This document shows positions 7,535-15,246 of a stretch of DNA of 64,000 nt, one piece after another; within the stretch, counting starts at the first letter, position 1, and each line of letters starts with the position of its first letter. A program made the position numbers and the translations under genes. The notes under the pieces were generated by a model. That model was not told the DNA's origin. It ran no database searches and saw only the letters and a list, made by a program, of their open reading frames with translations. The stretch comes from an uncultured Oscillospiraceae bacterium (GTDB taxonomy: Bacteria; Bacillota; Clostridia; Oscillospirales; Oscillospiraceae): assembly GCA_944387115.1 (NCBI GenBank), contig CALXDR010000002.1, positions 1-64,000 on the forward strand, in the 5' to 3' direction.

Positions 7535-8965
7535 TCAGGTCATCTCCTGGCGTTTGCGCTGAAAGCGCTCCAGCTTCTGATAGAGGGCCGTGCGGGAAAT
7601 CCCCAGCACCCGGGCAGCCAGCGCCCGATTCCCCTGGGCATACTCCAGGGCATCCTCCACGGCCTGCCGCTCCTGCTCCTCTAGGGACCGGGGACGGGCA
7701 GGCCCACACCCGTTCCACATCCCTGCCGCCCCACTGCACTGGGGCGGCACGCCAAAGGCCTCATTGTAGCTGCGCTGACCGATGGTCAGTTCATCCTCCA
7801 CGTGCCCCTCTGTAATCTGCACCCCGTCATAAAACACCAGCCAGCGCCCCACCAGATTTTTCAGCTGGCGCACATTTCCCGGCCAGGAATACCGCTGCAA
7901 GGCGCACAGTGCGGCGGGGGTCAGGCGCAGCTTCCCCCCTTTTTGCCCGCAAAAGTGGTCGATGAGCAGGGGTATATCCTCTCTTCTCGCCCGCAGCGGA
8001 GGCAGGTGGAGCTCCAGCGCCGACAGGCGGTAGTACAAATCCGCCCGGAAGGTGCGCTGCTCGCTCATAACCAGAAGATTTTGGTTGGTGGCGGCGATGA
8101 TTCCTGCATTGAGGGGGATGATGGTATGGCCTCCCACCCGCTCAAAGGCACGGGACTCCAGCACCCGCAGCAGCTTGGACTGCATTTGCAGGCTCATATC
8201 CCCAATTTCATCCAACAGAAGATCCCCCGCCCCTGCCAGCTGAAATTTCCCCATTTTCGCCTCGGTTGCCCCGGTGAAGGCCCCCTTCTCATGGCCAAAC
8301 AGCTCAGATTCCAGGAGATTTTCCGGAATGGCGGTGCAGTTGATGGTGACATAGGGCGCAGCACTCCCCCGGTGCCGCTCCCCGTGAATCCCACCGGCGA
8401 TGATTTCCTTGCCTGTGCCCGTCTCCCCAATGAGCAGAATGCTCTCCTCGCTCTCCGCCGCCCGCCGGGCCTTCTCACGCAGGTCGGCCACCAGCGGGCT
8501 TTCCCCCAGATAATCCTCCAGTCCGTACCCGCTCTCGGTGCGGGCCATGTCCCGGTACAGCCCCTGAAAGGCGCTATCCTCCTTGCTGATGGTGGAAAAC
8601 AGCCGCTTGAGCCGGTTGGGATTGCGCACCATAATCACACCCACCACCCCAATGGTATACCCCCCATCCACCACCGGGTATAGGCTGGACACACACCGGC
8701 GTCCAAACAGCTCCAGCACCAAATCCGTCTGGGCACGCCCGGTGCGCAGCACCAGGTCAAAGGGCGACACCCTGTCCAGCGCCCGCACCGGCTTTCCCAC
8801 CAGAGCCGCCTCCTGTTCCGGGTCGGAAAACGTCCCCTTGGACAGATACAGTATACGGCATTGGTCATCCACCAAAATGGCGTTGTCAAACAGCTTGTCC
8901 AGCATCTGATCCAGCAGCCCGCCCCTTTGGTGCAACGCCTCTCTACTCAGTTGCAGCGCCTCCAC
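7535..8965 (-). CDS. PAS-domain sigma-54-dependent transcriptional activator
   Basis: Enhancer-binding protein for sigma-54 RNA polymerase. From the GTG start it has about 476 residues: an N-terminal PAS-like sensor (about 15-120), the AAA+ domain with Walker A GETGTGKE (180-187), the sigma-54 contact loop GAFTGA (228-233) and Walker B LLLDEIGD (249-256), and a C-terminal Fis-type helix-turn-helix (ARVLGISRTALYQKLER). An ATG at 9007 is in frame but lies inside the gene's own promoter, while the GTG at 8965 has AGGTGG before it, so the later start is chosen. The ligand sensed is unknown. It faces a small membrane-protein gene that has a sigma-54 promoter, its most likely target. Confidence 0.88.
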   Translation of the reverse strand: MEALQLSREALHQRGGLLDQMLDKLFDNAILVDDQCRILYLSKGTFSDPEQEAALVGKPVRALDRVSPFDLVLRTGRAQTDLVLELFGRRCVSSLYPVVDGGYTIGVVGVIMVRNPNRLKRLFSTISKEDSAFQGLYRDMARTESGYGLEDYLGESPLVADLREKARRAAESEESILLIGETGTGKEIIAGGIHGERHRGSAAPYVTINCTAIPENLLESELFGHEKGAFTGATEAKMGKFQLAGAGDLLLDEIGDMSLQMQSKLLRVLESRAFERVGGHTIIPLNAGIIAATNQNLLVMSEQRTFRADLYYRLSALELHLPPLRARREDIPLLIDHFCGQKGGKLRLTPAALCALQRYSWPGNVRQLKNLVGRWLVFYDGVQITEGHVEDELTIGQRSYNEAFGVPPQCSGAAGMWNGCGPARPRSLEEQERQAVEDALEYAQGNRALAARVLGISRTALYQKLERFQRKRQEMT

Positions 8966-8974
8966 GCTCCCACC

Positions 8975-8997
8975 ACCTGTACATAATGTGTACAGGT
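8975..8997. promoter_or_regulatory. Palindromic operator / upstream activator site
   Basis: ACCTGTACA-N5-TGTACAGGT, perfect 9-bp arms. It overlaps the predicted start point of the regulator's own promoter and lies about 140 bp upstream of the sigma-54 promoter start. One site could therefore serve both autoregulation and activation of the divergent gene, by inference bound by the Fis-type domain of the adjacent regulator. Confidence 0.6.
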
Positions 8998-9026
8998 ATT
9001 CTACCATATGTGCGGGATTTTTTCAA
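8998..9026 (-). promoter_or_regulatory. Sigma-A promoter of the sigma-54 activator gene
   Basis: Minus strand: TTGAAA (9021-9026), 17-bp spacer, TAGAAT (8998-9003). The palindrome at 8975-8997 follows directly, covering the expected start point. Confidence 0.6.
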
Positions 9027-9100
9027 TCCCCTTCCAAGCAGTCTTGATTTTTACCCTAAAAAGCGGGATTAACTCAGGATTTTTTGTCTGTTTTGCAAGT

Positions 9101-9116
9101 TGGCACACATATTGCA
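9101..9116 (+). promoter_or_regulatory. Sigma-54 (-24/-12) promoter
   Basis: TGGCAC-N5-TTGCA with the invariant GG (9102-9103) and GC (9114-9115) separated by exactly 10 bases, as required for RpoN promoters. It is about 88 bases upstream of the four-helix membrane protein gene and downstream of the palindrome at 8975-8997. Confidence 0.8.
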
Positions 9117-9203
9117 TCTTATAAGATGTGTGTGGCGCAGTGCCGCCGGTGTTGGTGCAGGACAACGGGGCGGCGGCAATCCATTGTAAAGGAGAAAAGA
9201 GAT

Positions 9204-9668
9204 ATGTGCAAAAAGAGCAAGTTCCCCCTGGTATTCAACATTATCCTGGGCATCGTTGTCACCCTGGTGATGACCCTCTATGTAAAGATTTCTCAGAGCA
9301 TGGCCGGCATTGCCCCTCCCCTCACCTTTGAAACCTTCCTGACCAACTTCATCCCCGGCTTCTGCCTGTGCATGACCTTGGAGACCATCATTGACCTGCC
9401 TGCCATGGGCAACTTCTTCCTGCGCCTGTTTGGCGTGAAGAATATGGAGGGCACACTGGCCTACTTCCTGCGCATTTTCTTCATCGCCCTGATTCTGGTT
9501 GTGGTGATGAGCTTCCTGCTGATGTTTGTTGACATGGGCTTTGCAATGCCCATCCCGGGCTGGCTGATGAGCCTGCCCGGCACCTTCCTTGCCGCCTATG
9601 TGGCCGTGGCCGTGCTGTTTAAGCCCTGCCTGGCCCTCACCGGCATCCTCTGCTCCAAGGAGGGCTAA
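9204..9668 (+). CDS. Small four-helix membrane protein under sigma-54 control
   Basis: 154 residues with four predicted membrane helices arranged as two similar halves (helix pairs starting near residues 8 and 85). It resembles the duplicated DUF2798-type small membrane proteins, but I only recognise the layout, not a specific family signature. AAAGGAG stands nine bases before the ATG. The sigma-54 promoter and the divergent PAS/sigma-54 activator imply expression in response to one specific signal. Function unknown: a small-molecule transporter or efflux component is one possibility, inferred only from topology. Confidence 0.7.
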   Translation: MCKKSKFPLVFNIILGIVVTLVMTLYVKISQSMAGIAPPLTFETFLTNFIPGFCLCMTLETIIDLPAMGNFFLRLFGVKNMEGTLAYFLRIFFIALILVVVMSFLLMFVDMGFAMPIPGWLMSLPGTFLAAYVAVAVLFKPCLALTGILCSKEG

Positions 9669-9697
9669 GGCATCCTCCACCCCAAAAAACCTGCAAG

Positions 9698-9733
9698 CAA
9701 AGCGGGGACAGCACCAGCTGTCCCCGCTTTGTT
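9698..9733 (+). terminator. Terminator after the sigma-54-controlled gene
   Basis: A 14-bp stem (AAAGCGGGGACAGC with its complement), 4-base loop, followed by GTTGT. It lies 30 bases past the stop codon. Confidence 0.7.
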
Positions 9734-9846
9734 GTCCTCGGCAATCAAACGCCCTTCCGGAGAGGGTCTTGCCTGGGCGCAGCTGGCATCTCCCCTCTGG
9801 ATGAAAAGAACTCCCCTCATCCTTTCCCTGTCCCACCCTTCCCGCC

Positions 9847-9886
9847 CCAAAAACCAGGCGGGCGGCCCCAAAAAGGGCCGCCCGCC
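9847..9886 (-). terminator. Terminator of pnp
   Basis: Minus strand: a 12-bp GC stem (9857-9868 with 9875-9886) followed on the minus strand by TGGTTTTTGG. It is 20 bases past the pnp stop. Confidence 0.8.
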
Positions 9887-9905
9887 GTTTACACTGCCAA
9901 TGGGC

Positions 9906-12056
9906 TTACTTCACCGGTTCCCCGGCAGCCTTCTTGGCCTCAATTTCACGCAGAGCATCCTTGTAGGAGAGGTTGACCCGGCCCTTCTCGTCGATGTCGG
10001 TGACCTTGACCCAGATCATATCGCCGATGTTGACCACGTCCTCCACCGTGTTCACCCGGTGGTTGGCCAGCTTGGAGATGTGCACCATGCCGTCCTTGCC
10101 GGGAGCCAGCTCCACAAAGGCGCCGAACTGGAGAATGCGCACCACCTTGCCGTAGTACAGCTGCCCCACCTCGGGGACAAAGACGATGGTTTCAATCATC
10201 TTCTTTGCCATGTCGCAGGAGGCGGCGTCGGGGGAGGCGATGTGGATGGTGCCGTCGTCCTCGATGTCCACCTGGGCGCCGGACTCAGCGGTAATCTTCT
10301 GAATGACCGAGCCGCCCTTGCCAATAACCTCACGAATCTTGTCGGGGTCAATCTTCATGGTAATCATCTTGGGCGCATACTTGCTCACCTCAGCCCGGGG
10401 CTGGTCAATGCAGGGGAGCATAATCTCGTCCAAAATGGCCAGACGGGCGTCCCGGGTGATGTCCAGCGCCTCCTTGATGATGGCATGGGTCAGACCGTCG
10501 TTCTTCAGGTCCATCTGAATGGCGGTAATGCCCTGCTTGGTGCCCGCCACCTTGAAGTCCATCTCACCGTGGAAGTCCTCTACCCCCTGGATGTCGATGA
10601 AGGTGGTAAAGGAACCGTCGTCATCCTGAATCAGGCCGCAGGAAATACCGGCCACAGGGGCCTTGATGGGCACGCCGGCATCCATCAGAGCCAGGGTGGA
10701 GCCGCAGATGGAGCCCTGAGAGGTGGAGCCGTTGGAAGAGAGCACCTCAGACACCACACGAATGGCATAGGGGAACTCCTCAGCAGAGGGAATCACCGGC
10801 TCCAGAGCACGCTCTGCCAGTGCGCCATGTCCCTTTTCCCGGCGGTTGGTGGAGCGGGCGCCGCGGGCCTCGCCCACGGAGTAGCCGGGGAAGTTGTAGT
10901 GGTGCATATAGCGCTTCTCCGTCTCCTCCCAAATGGTGTCCAGCTTCTGGCAGGCAGACAGGGTGTTGAGGGTACACACGGAGAGCACCTGGGTCTGTCC
11001 ACGGGTGAACAGGCCGGAGCCGTGTACCCGGGGGAGCACCCCAACCTCGGCGGCCAGGGGGCGAATCTCATTCTTGGCGCGGCCGTCCACACGGTGGCCC
11101 TCCAGCAGCCAGGCCTTGACAATCTTCTTCTGGAGCTTGTAGGTGAACTCCTCCAGATACTTGTCCATGTCGGGGTACTGCTCCAGATACTTCTCGTGCC
11201 AGTGGTCAATCATGGCGTTCCAGCGCTGTTCCCGCACGTTCTTGTCGTCGGTGTCCATGGCGGCCTGGGCTTCCTCCAGGAAGTTGGCCACAATGTCGTC
11301 AAACAGCGCCTGGTTGAAGTCGGCGTGCTCGTACTCGAACTTGGGCTTGCCGATTTCCGCCACAATGTCCTGGATGAACGCCACCTGCTTGCGGATTTCC
11401 TCGTGGGCCTCCACAATGCCCTGGTACATAATCTCGTCGGGAATCTCCTTGGCCCCCGCCTCAATCATGACCACCTTCTCCATGGTGGCCGCCACGGTGA
11501 CGTCCATCTGGGAGGCGTGCTTCTGCTCCAGGGTGGGATTCATCACAATCTGGCCGTCCACATAGCCCACTTCCATACAGCCGATGGGGCCGTTCCAGGG
11601 AATATCCGAGTAGGACAGGCAGGCGGATACGCCAATCATGGCGGTGACCTCAGGGGAGCAGTCGGGGTCCAGGCTCATCACGGTGCAGGTGACCACCACA
11701 TCGTTGCGCAGGTCGCTGGGGAAGAGGGGGCGGATGGGGCGGTCAATGAGGCGGGAGGCCAGCACTGCGGGGAGAGAGGGCTGACCCTCCCGGCGCATGA
11801 AGGAACCGGGGATGCGGCCCACGGCGTACAGCTTCTCCTCAAAGTCCACAGACAGGGGGAAGAAATCAATTCCGTCCCGGGGACGGGGGGAGGCGGTGAC
11901 TGCCACCAGCACAGTGGTCTCGCCGTAGCTGACCAGGGCAGAGGCATTTGCCAGCTCTGCCACCTTGCCCACCTCAATTTTCAGGGGGCGGCCGGCCACA
12001 GTTGTCTCGTACACCTTGTGGTTGACAAACTGCTTATGGGTAATGACGGTTGACAT
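9906..12056 (-). CDS. pnp: Polyribonucleotide nucleotidyltransferase (PNPase)
   Basis: Phosphorolytic 3'-5' exoribonuclease of RNA turnover. At 716 residues it has the full family architecture: two RNase PH domains separated by an all-helical domain, then a KH domain (VIGKGGSVIQKI) and a C-terminal S1 domain (GAFVELAPGKDGMVHISKL). AAAGGAG precedes the ATG. It follows rpsO, the conserved rpsO-pnp order. A long inverted repeat sits in its leader (12102-12150), a plausible site for processing and autoregulation as known for pnp in other bacteria, though that is inference. Confidence 0.97.
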   Translation of the reverse strand: MSTVITHKQFVNHKVYETTVAGRPLKIEVGKVAELANASALVSYGETTVLVAVTASPRPRDGIDFFPLSVDFEEKLYAVGRIPGSFMRREGQPSLPAVLASRLIDRPIRPLFPSDLRNDVVVTCTVMSLDPDCSPEVTAMIGVSACLSYSDIPWNGPIGCMEVGYVDGQIVMNPTLEQKHASQMDVTVAATMEKVVMIEAGAKEIPDEIMYQGIVEAHEEIRKQVAFIQDIVAEIGKPKFEYEHADFNQALFDDIVANFLEEAQAAMDTDDKNVREQRWNAMIDHWHEKYLEQYPDMDKYLEEFTYKLQKKIVKAWLLEGHRVDGRAKNEIRPLAAEVGVLPRVHGSGLFTRGQTQVLSVCTLNTLSACQKLDTIWEETEKRYMHHYNFPGYSVGEARGARSTNRREKGHGALAERALEPVIPSAEEFPYAIRVVSEVLSSNGSTSQGSICGSTLALMDAGVPIKAPVAGISCGLIQDDDGSFTTFIDIQGVEDFHGEMDFKVAGTKQGITAIQMDLKNDGLTHAIIKEALDITRDARLAILDEIMLPCIDQPRAEVSKYAPKMITMKIDPDKIREVIGKGGSVIQKITAESGAQVDIEDDGTIHIASPDAASCDMAKKMIETIVFVPEVGQLYYGKVVRILQFGAFVELAPGKDGMVHISKLANHRVNTVEDVVNIGDMIWVKVTDIDEKGRVNLSYKDALREIEAKKAAGEPVK

Positions 12057-12101
12057 AGGGCTTCGCTCCTTTCAAGCATTTGCGCCGGAGCGGACACCTT
12101 T

Positions 12102-12150
12102 TTAGCACTTGAACCCAGGTCCCCCGGGGAGGCCCGCGTTCAACTGCTAA
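12102..12150 (-). promoter_or_regulatory. Long stem-loop in the pnp leader
   Basis: TTAGCA-x-TTGAAC arms (13 bases, one mismatch) enclose a second GC-rich inverted repeat around CCCCCGGGG. It lies in the transcript between rpsO and pnp and has no U-run, so it is more likely a processing or stability element than a terminator. Confidence 0.5.
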
Positions 12151-12184
12151 ATCAGTGTCAAGTCCGGCAGACTGGATGGAAAAC

Positions 12185-12210
12185 AGGGCGGCGTGGGTAC
12201 ACGCCGCCCT
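12185..12210 (-). terminator. Terminator/attenuator after rpsO
   Basis: Minus strand: a 10-bp perfect stem (AGGGCGGCGT with ACGCCGCCCT), followed by TGTTTTCC. It is 13 bases past the rpsO stop, so readthrough or a separate promoter must feed pnp. Confidence 0.65.
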
Positions 12211-12222
12211 ATCATCACACAA

Positions 12223-12489
12223 TTATTTCCGGATGCCCAGCTTGGCAATGATGGCACGATAGCGCTCGATGTCCTTCTTAGCCAGGTAATCCAGCATCTT
12301 GCGGCGCTTACCGACCATCTTCAGCAGGCCACGACGGCTGTGGTTGTCGTGGGTGTGCACCTTCAGGTGCTCAGTCAGCTCCTGAATGCGGGCGGTCAGA
12401 ATGGCAATCTGCACCTCGGGGGAGCCGGTGTCGGTCTCGTGGGTGCGGTTGGCCTCGATCACGGCCGTCTTCTGGTCCTTACGAATCAT
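12223..12489 (-). CDS. rpsO: 30S ribosomal protein S15
   Basis: Primary 16S rRNA-binding protein of the small subunit platform. It has 88 residues with the S15 signature ([32 protein letters not shown]). The frame is open 33 bases further upstream, but the ATG at 12489 has AAAGGTGG before it and gives the family length. The leader between the promoter at 12611-12639 and the gene contains a GTGCC-GTA-GGCAC hairpin, and rpsO is often autoregulated through its leader. Confidence 0.97.
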   Translation of the reverse strand: MIRKDQKTAVIEANRTHETDTGSPEVQIAILTARIQELTEHLKVHTHDNHSRRGLLKMVGKRRKMLDYLAKKDIERYRAIIAKLGIRK

Positions 12490-12610
12490 GGGTAATTCCA
12501 CCTTTCTAAAAATTCCAGCCACTGGGTAACGGGTGGGTGAATCCTGCTGTACCGCAGCTGTTCGTCCCGAAACTAAGTTGGCGGTGTGTGCCTACGGCAC
12601 ATACTCTGAA

Positions 12611-12639
12611 AGTATACCATAGCATACCCCATTTGTAAA
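12611..12639 (-). promoter_or_regulatory. Promoter of rpsO(-pnp)
   Basis: Minus strand: TTTACA (12634-12639), 17-bp spacer, TATACT (12611-12616), about 120 bases upstream of the rpsO ATG. Confidence 0.65.
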
Positions 12640-12669
12640 GACATCTAACCCACTGTCCCCCACTTTTTC

Positions 12670-13068
12670 TCACGCCCCCAGCAGATGCACCGCCGTCACC
12701 GCCACAAGCCCTGCCACAAGCAGACCGGTGAGCAGCTCGGCGCACCAAAGCAGCCCCCTGCCCCGCTGAACGGGATGCTGGTGGCCGCTGTGCCCCTCAT
12801 CCTCCTCCCAGGCGCTGCACCCTGCCTGGGGGCACTCCTCCTCCGCCTGCTCCGCCCCATCCCAGTCCGGCTGACCCGGCCTGGCCCCCTCCTCCTCAAG
12901 TGTGAAATCCGGCCCCAGCGCTTCCGCCTCCCTGCGCCAGTGGGCCAGCTCCACCACCTTGCCAGCGGGGGCAGGGGCGGCTCCCACCTGCACCAGCCTG
13001 CGCTGGGTACACCCCTCCCCACCGGCGGCCTGGGTGGTCACTGTAAACACATAGTATCTGGCCTTCAT
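12670..13068 (-). CDS. Hypothetical small tail-anchored protein
   Basis: 132 residues from an ATG with AAGG eight bases upstream; the frame is open to 13155 without a better start. The N-terminal half is soluble, followed by an acidic stretch rich in Glu/Gln, and the last ~25 residues form one hydrophobic helix (LLTGLLVAGLVAVTAVHLL), suggesting a C-terminal membrane anchor. No family recognised. It has its own promoter at 13127-13155 and reads toward rpsO with no obvious terminator between. Strong GC bias makes spurious frames common here; the promoter and ribosome-binding site argue that it is real. Confidence 0.5.
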   Translation of the reverse strand: MKARYYVFTVTTQAAGGEGCTQRRLVQVGAAPAPAGKVVELAHWRREAEALGPDFTLEEEGARPGQPDWDGAEQAEEECPQAGCSAWEEDEGHSGHQHPVQRGRGLLWCAELLTGLLVAGLVAVTAVHLLGA

Positions 13069-13126
13069 ACACAACGCCTTGCCTTCCTGCCCCGGCCTGC
13101 CGGGACGCCATGAGTATCTCACCCAT

Positions 13127-13155
13127 ATGGTACGCTGTCCAGGAAGGTTTGTCAA
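13127..13155 (-). promoter_or_regulatory. Promoter of the tail-anchored protein gene
   Basis: Minus strand: perfect TTGACA (13150-13155), 17-bp spacer, TACCAT (13127-13132), about 55 bases before the chosen ATG. Confidence 0.6.
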
Positions 13156-13196
13156 GAGATTTTTAGTACATATGTTCTATTCTGTAGACGCACAAA

Positions 13197-13226
13197 GCCG
13201 GAGAGGTGTGTCCACACCCCTCCGGC
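13197..13226 (-). terminator. Hairpin after the M23 peptidase gene
   Basis: Inverted repeat GCCGGAGAGGTGTG / CACACCCCTCCGGC with a one-base mismatch, followed on the minus strand by TTTGTG. Likely a weak intrinsic terminator about 90 bases past the stop; the bases between show nothing else. Confidence 0.5.
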
Positions 13227-13317
13227 AGTCCTGATACGCATCGCCAGCGCATTGCAGCGCAGCGCTCCGCCGGGCTGCACCGCCCCCCGCAACGGGACGG
13301 CCGCAGCCCTCTACGGC

Positions 13318-14958
13318 TTAGATATAGTCCATGGGATTGACAGGCTGTCCATTGACTCGAATCTCAAAGTGGACATGGTTGCCGGTGGAGTTGCCCGTGG
13401 AACCCATCCGGGCAATGACCTGCCCCTGGTACACCTTGTCCCCCACGCTCACATCCAGCGAGGAGCAGTGGGCGTAGTACGTCTTGTCCCCATTGTCATG
13501 GGTGATGACCACCAGCTTGCCGTAGCTGCCCTGCCAGCCGGCATAGGTGACCGTGCCGCCGTCAGCGGCCTTGATAGGAGTGCCATAGGAGGAAGCAAAG
13601 TCCACCCCCTGGTGGAAGGAGTAGGAACCAAACAGATAGCGGTAGCCAAACCCGGACGTGATGGTTCCGCCGGAGATAGGACGGATATAGTAGCCCTTGG
13701 AAGCGGTCACGGGGCGGGGCGTGGTTCCCTTGTAGATATAGGTGGTGGTGGGCTCCTGAATGGTGTCGGTGGAGAGCACCTCCCGGCTCTGCTCCACGCC
13801 GTTGAGATAGGACACCTGGGCGGTGACCTGAGCCAGGCCGTCGGCGCCCCGCTCCTTCACCGCGGTGTCACCCTCGTACATATCGGCAGTTTCAATGTAC
13901 TCCACAGGGCTCTCAACCACCTGCTCATAGCTCACCTCAGACTGGGTGAGGATGGACAGGGCGGGCACAGCCTGCTGGATGGTGAGCTGCTGACCCACCC
14001 ACAGCTCGGCGGGCTCCACATCGGGGTTGAGGGCCTCCAGCTCTGCGGGGGTCATATCCAGGGAATAGGCCACGGCATTGAAGGTGTCCCCGGCCTCTAC
14101 GGTGTAGTAGGCCTCCTCCACACGGCTGGAGGTGAGCTGGGTGCGTAGCTTGTCCAAATCCATCTCGGTATTGGAGGGGATTTCCACGGGATAGATGTCC
14201 ACATCCTCGGCAAAGTCATAGCGCACGGTGTTCTCATCCATATAGGGCGCGGCAATCTCATCCAGCAGAGCCATCAGCTCCTGCTCCGTGGCGGCATAGC
14301 CCAGCTCCTCGCCGTCCACGCAGAGGGCGTAGCCCTCCACAATGGCGCCCACGCTGTTGAACAGGTTGTCCTCCACAGCGGTGGCGTCGCTGAGCTCCTG
14401 GGCGCTGGCAAAGGCGGGGGTGATGGAGATGTCCGCCTCGTAGTCGTACTCCTCACCCAGAATGCGGGCCACACGGGTCTCCACGCCGGAGACAATGTTC
14501 TCCAGCTCCCCCTCGTCAGAGAGCAGGGCCACATCTTCCCCGTTGACATTGAGCACATAGGCCCGGGTATACATCCCTTTGAAGGAGACTGCACCCACTG
14601 CCAGGGCCACAATGGTCACGTAGAGCAGGGGAGAAACCGGGTGGCGGGCCACCGCCAGACGCACCTGGTGGCCACGCACTTTTGCTGCGCTCCAGCCCTG
14701 GGCGGCCTTCTGGGCAGCCAGATGGTATATCTGTGCTCCCTTGTCCCCTGCCAGCGCAAGGGCCTGCGCAGTCTTATCCGCAGCGAGGTCACGCATTTGC
14801 CCGGCCTTGTCCGCAGTGCACGCAACCACCTGCGCACCCTTCTCAGCGGCCTGGCCATACAGCCGGGCGGCCTGCTCCCGTCCCTTGCTCCAGGCAGCGC
14901 CCACCTTGTCCCGCAGGGTCTGGATATGTACTTTCAGCTTCTGGCTCATGGAATGCAT
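13318..14958 (-). CDS. Membrane-anchored M23 peptidase with LysM and G5-like domains and an 11-residue-repeat N terminus
   Basis: Predicted peptidoglycan endopeptidase of 546 residues. In order: residues 17-93 form seven consecutive 11-residue amphipathic repeats (units beginning DK, EQ, EK or QK and mostly ending in AA or AG); one membrane helix at about 109-126; an extracytoplasmic region; a LysM peptidoglycan-binding domain (about 283-328, ending VGQQLTI); a G5-like domain (about 335-411); and the LytM/M23 domain (445-545) with zinc ligands HQGVD (His449, Asp453) and HVH (528-530). AGGAGG precedes the ATG. The upstream region carries a WalR-type direct repeat, consistent with control by a cell-wall two-component system. 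The repeat domain would be cytoplasmic, an unusual fusion partner. Confidence 0.9.
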   Translation of the reverse strand: MHSMSQKLKVHIQTLRDKVGAAWSKGREQAARLYGQAAEKGAQVVACTADKAGQMRDLAADKTAQALALAGDKGAQIYHLAAQKAAQGWSAAKVRGHQVRLAVARHPVSPLLYVTIVALAVGAVSFKGMYTRAYVLNVNGEDVALLSDEGELENIVSGVETRVARILGEEYDYEADISITPAFASAQELSDATAVEDNLFNSVGAIVEGYALCVDGEELGYAATEQELMALLDEIAAPYMDENTVRYDFAEDVDIYPVEIPSNTEMDLDKLRTQLTSSRVEEAYYTVEAGDTFNAVAYSLDMTPAELEALNPDVEPAELWVGQQLTIQQAVPALSILTQSEVSYEQVVESPVEYIETADMYEGDTAVKERGADGLAQVTAQVSYLNGVEQSREVLSTDTIQEPTTTYIYKGTTPRPVTASKGYYIRPISGGTITSGFGYRYLFGSYSFHQGVDFASSYGTPIKAADGGTVTYAGWQGSYGKLVVITHDNGDKTYYAHCSSLDVSVGDKVYQGQVIARMGSTGNSTGNHVHFEIRVNGQPVNPMDYI

Positions 14959-14988
14959 GGCCCTCGCCTCCTAGCAATCTAAAGTAAA

Positions 14989-15005
14989 TACGGGCCTGGC
15001 CCGTA
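14989..15005 (-). promoter_or_regulatory. Palindrome in the M23 gene leader
   Basis: TACGGGCC-T-GGCCCGTA, a perfect 8-bp palindrome with a one-base centre, between the WalR-like box and the M23 gene start. It could form a tight leader hairpin or bind a regulator. Confidence 0.4.
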
Positions 15006-15029
15006 GGGGTTACAAACTTCAGTCAATTG

Positions 15030-15046
15030 GTTACAAAACAGTTACA
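15030..15046 (-). promoter_or_regulatory. WalR/PhoP-type direct-repeat box
   Basis: Minus strand: TGTAAC-N5-TGTAAC, which fits the WalR (YycF) consensus TGTWAH-N5-TGTWAH exactly. A third TGTAAC lies 21 bp downstream (15009-15014), two helical turns away. It is positioned upstream of the M23 peptidase gene, a typical class of WalR target. No WalRK genes are in the window. Confidence 0.55.
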
Positions 15047-15185
15047 GCGCTATCCTACACCCTTTTTCTCCATCCGTCAACCCCCAAAATAGATTTTTCT
15101 AGCTTTTGCCTTTCTCGATTTGCACAAGCCCCCTCTGCCTTGCACAATTCCACAGGAAGTTCCACACCGCCCCGGGGGCTTGCCC

Positions 15186-15215
15186 TTGACACATCCCCAG
15201 GAAGAGGACTATCAT
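15186..15215 (+). promoter_or_regulatory. Promoter of the Cof-type phosphatase gene
   Basis: Perfect TTGACA (15186-15191), 18-bp spacer, TATCAT (15210-15215), about 30 bases before the ATG. Confidence 0.6.
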
Positions 15216-15246
15216 GGAGCCAATACACCACAGGAGGACACCAGCC

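Noticed and set aside
8966..9007. Upstream ATG at 9007 as start of the sigma-54 activator
   Set aside because: It lies between the -35 and -10 of the likely promoter and has no ribosome-binding site; the GTG at 8965 does.
12083..12168. tRNA-like pieces in the pnp leader (GGGTTCAAG arm, pairing ends)
   Set aside because: No consistent D-arm, anticodon arm and acceptor with correct spacing on either strand; better explained as a nested hairpin.
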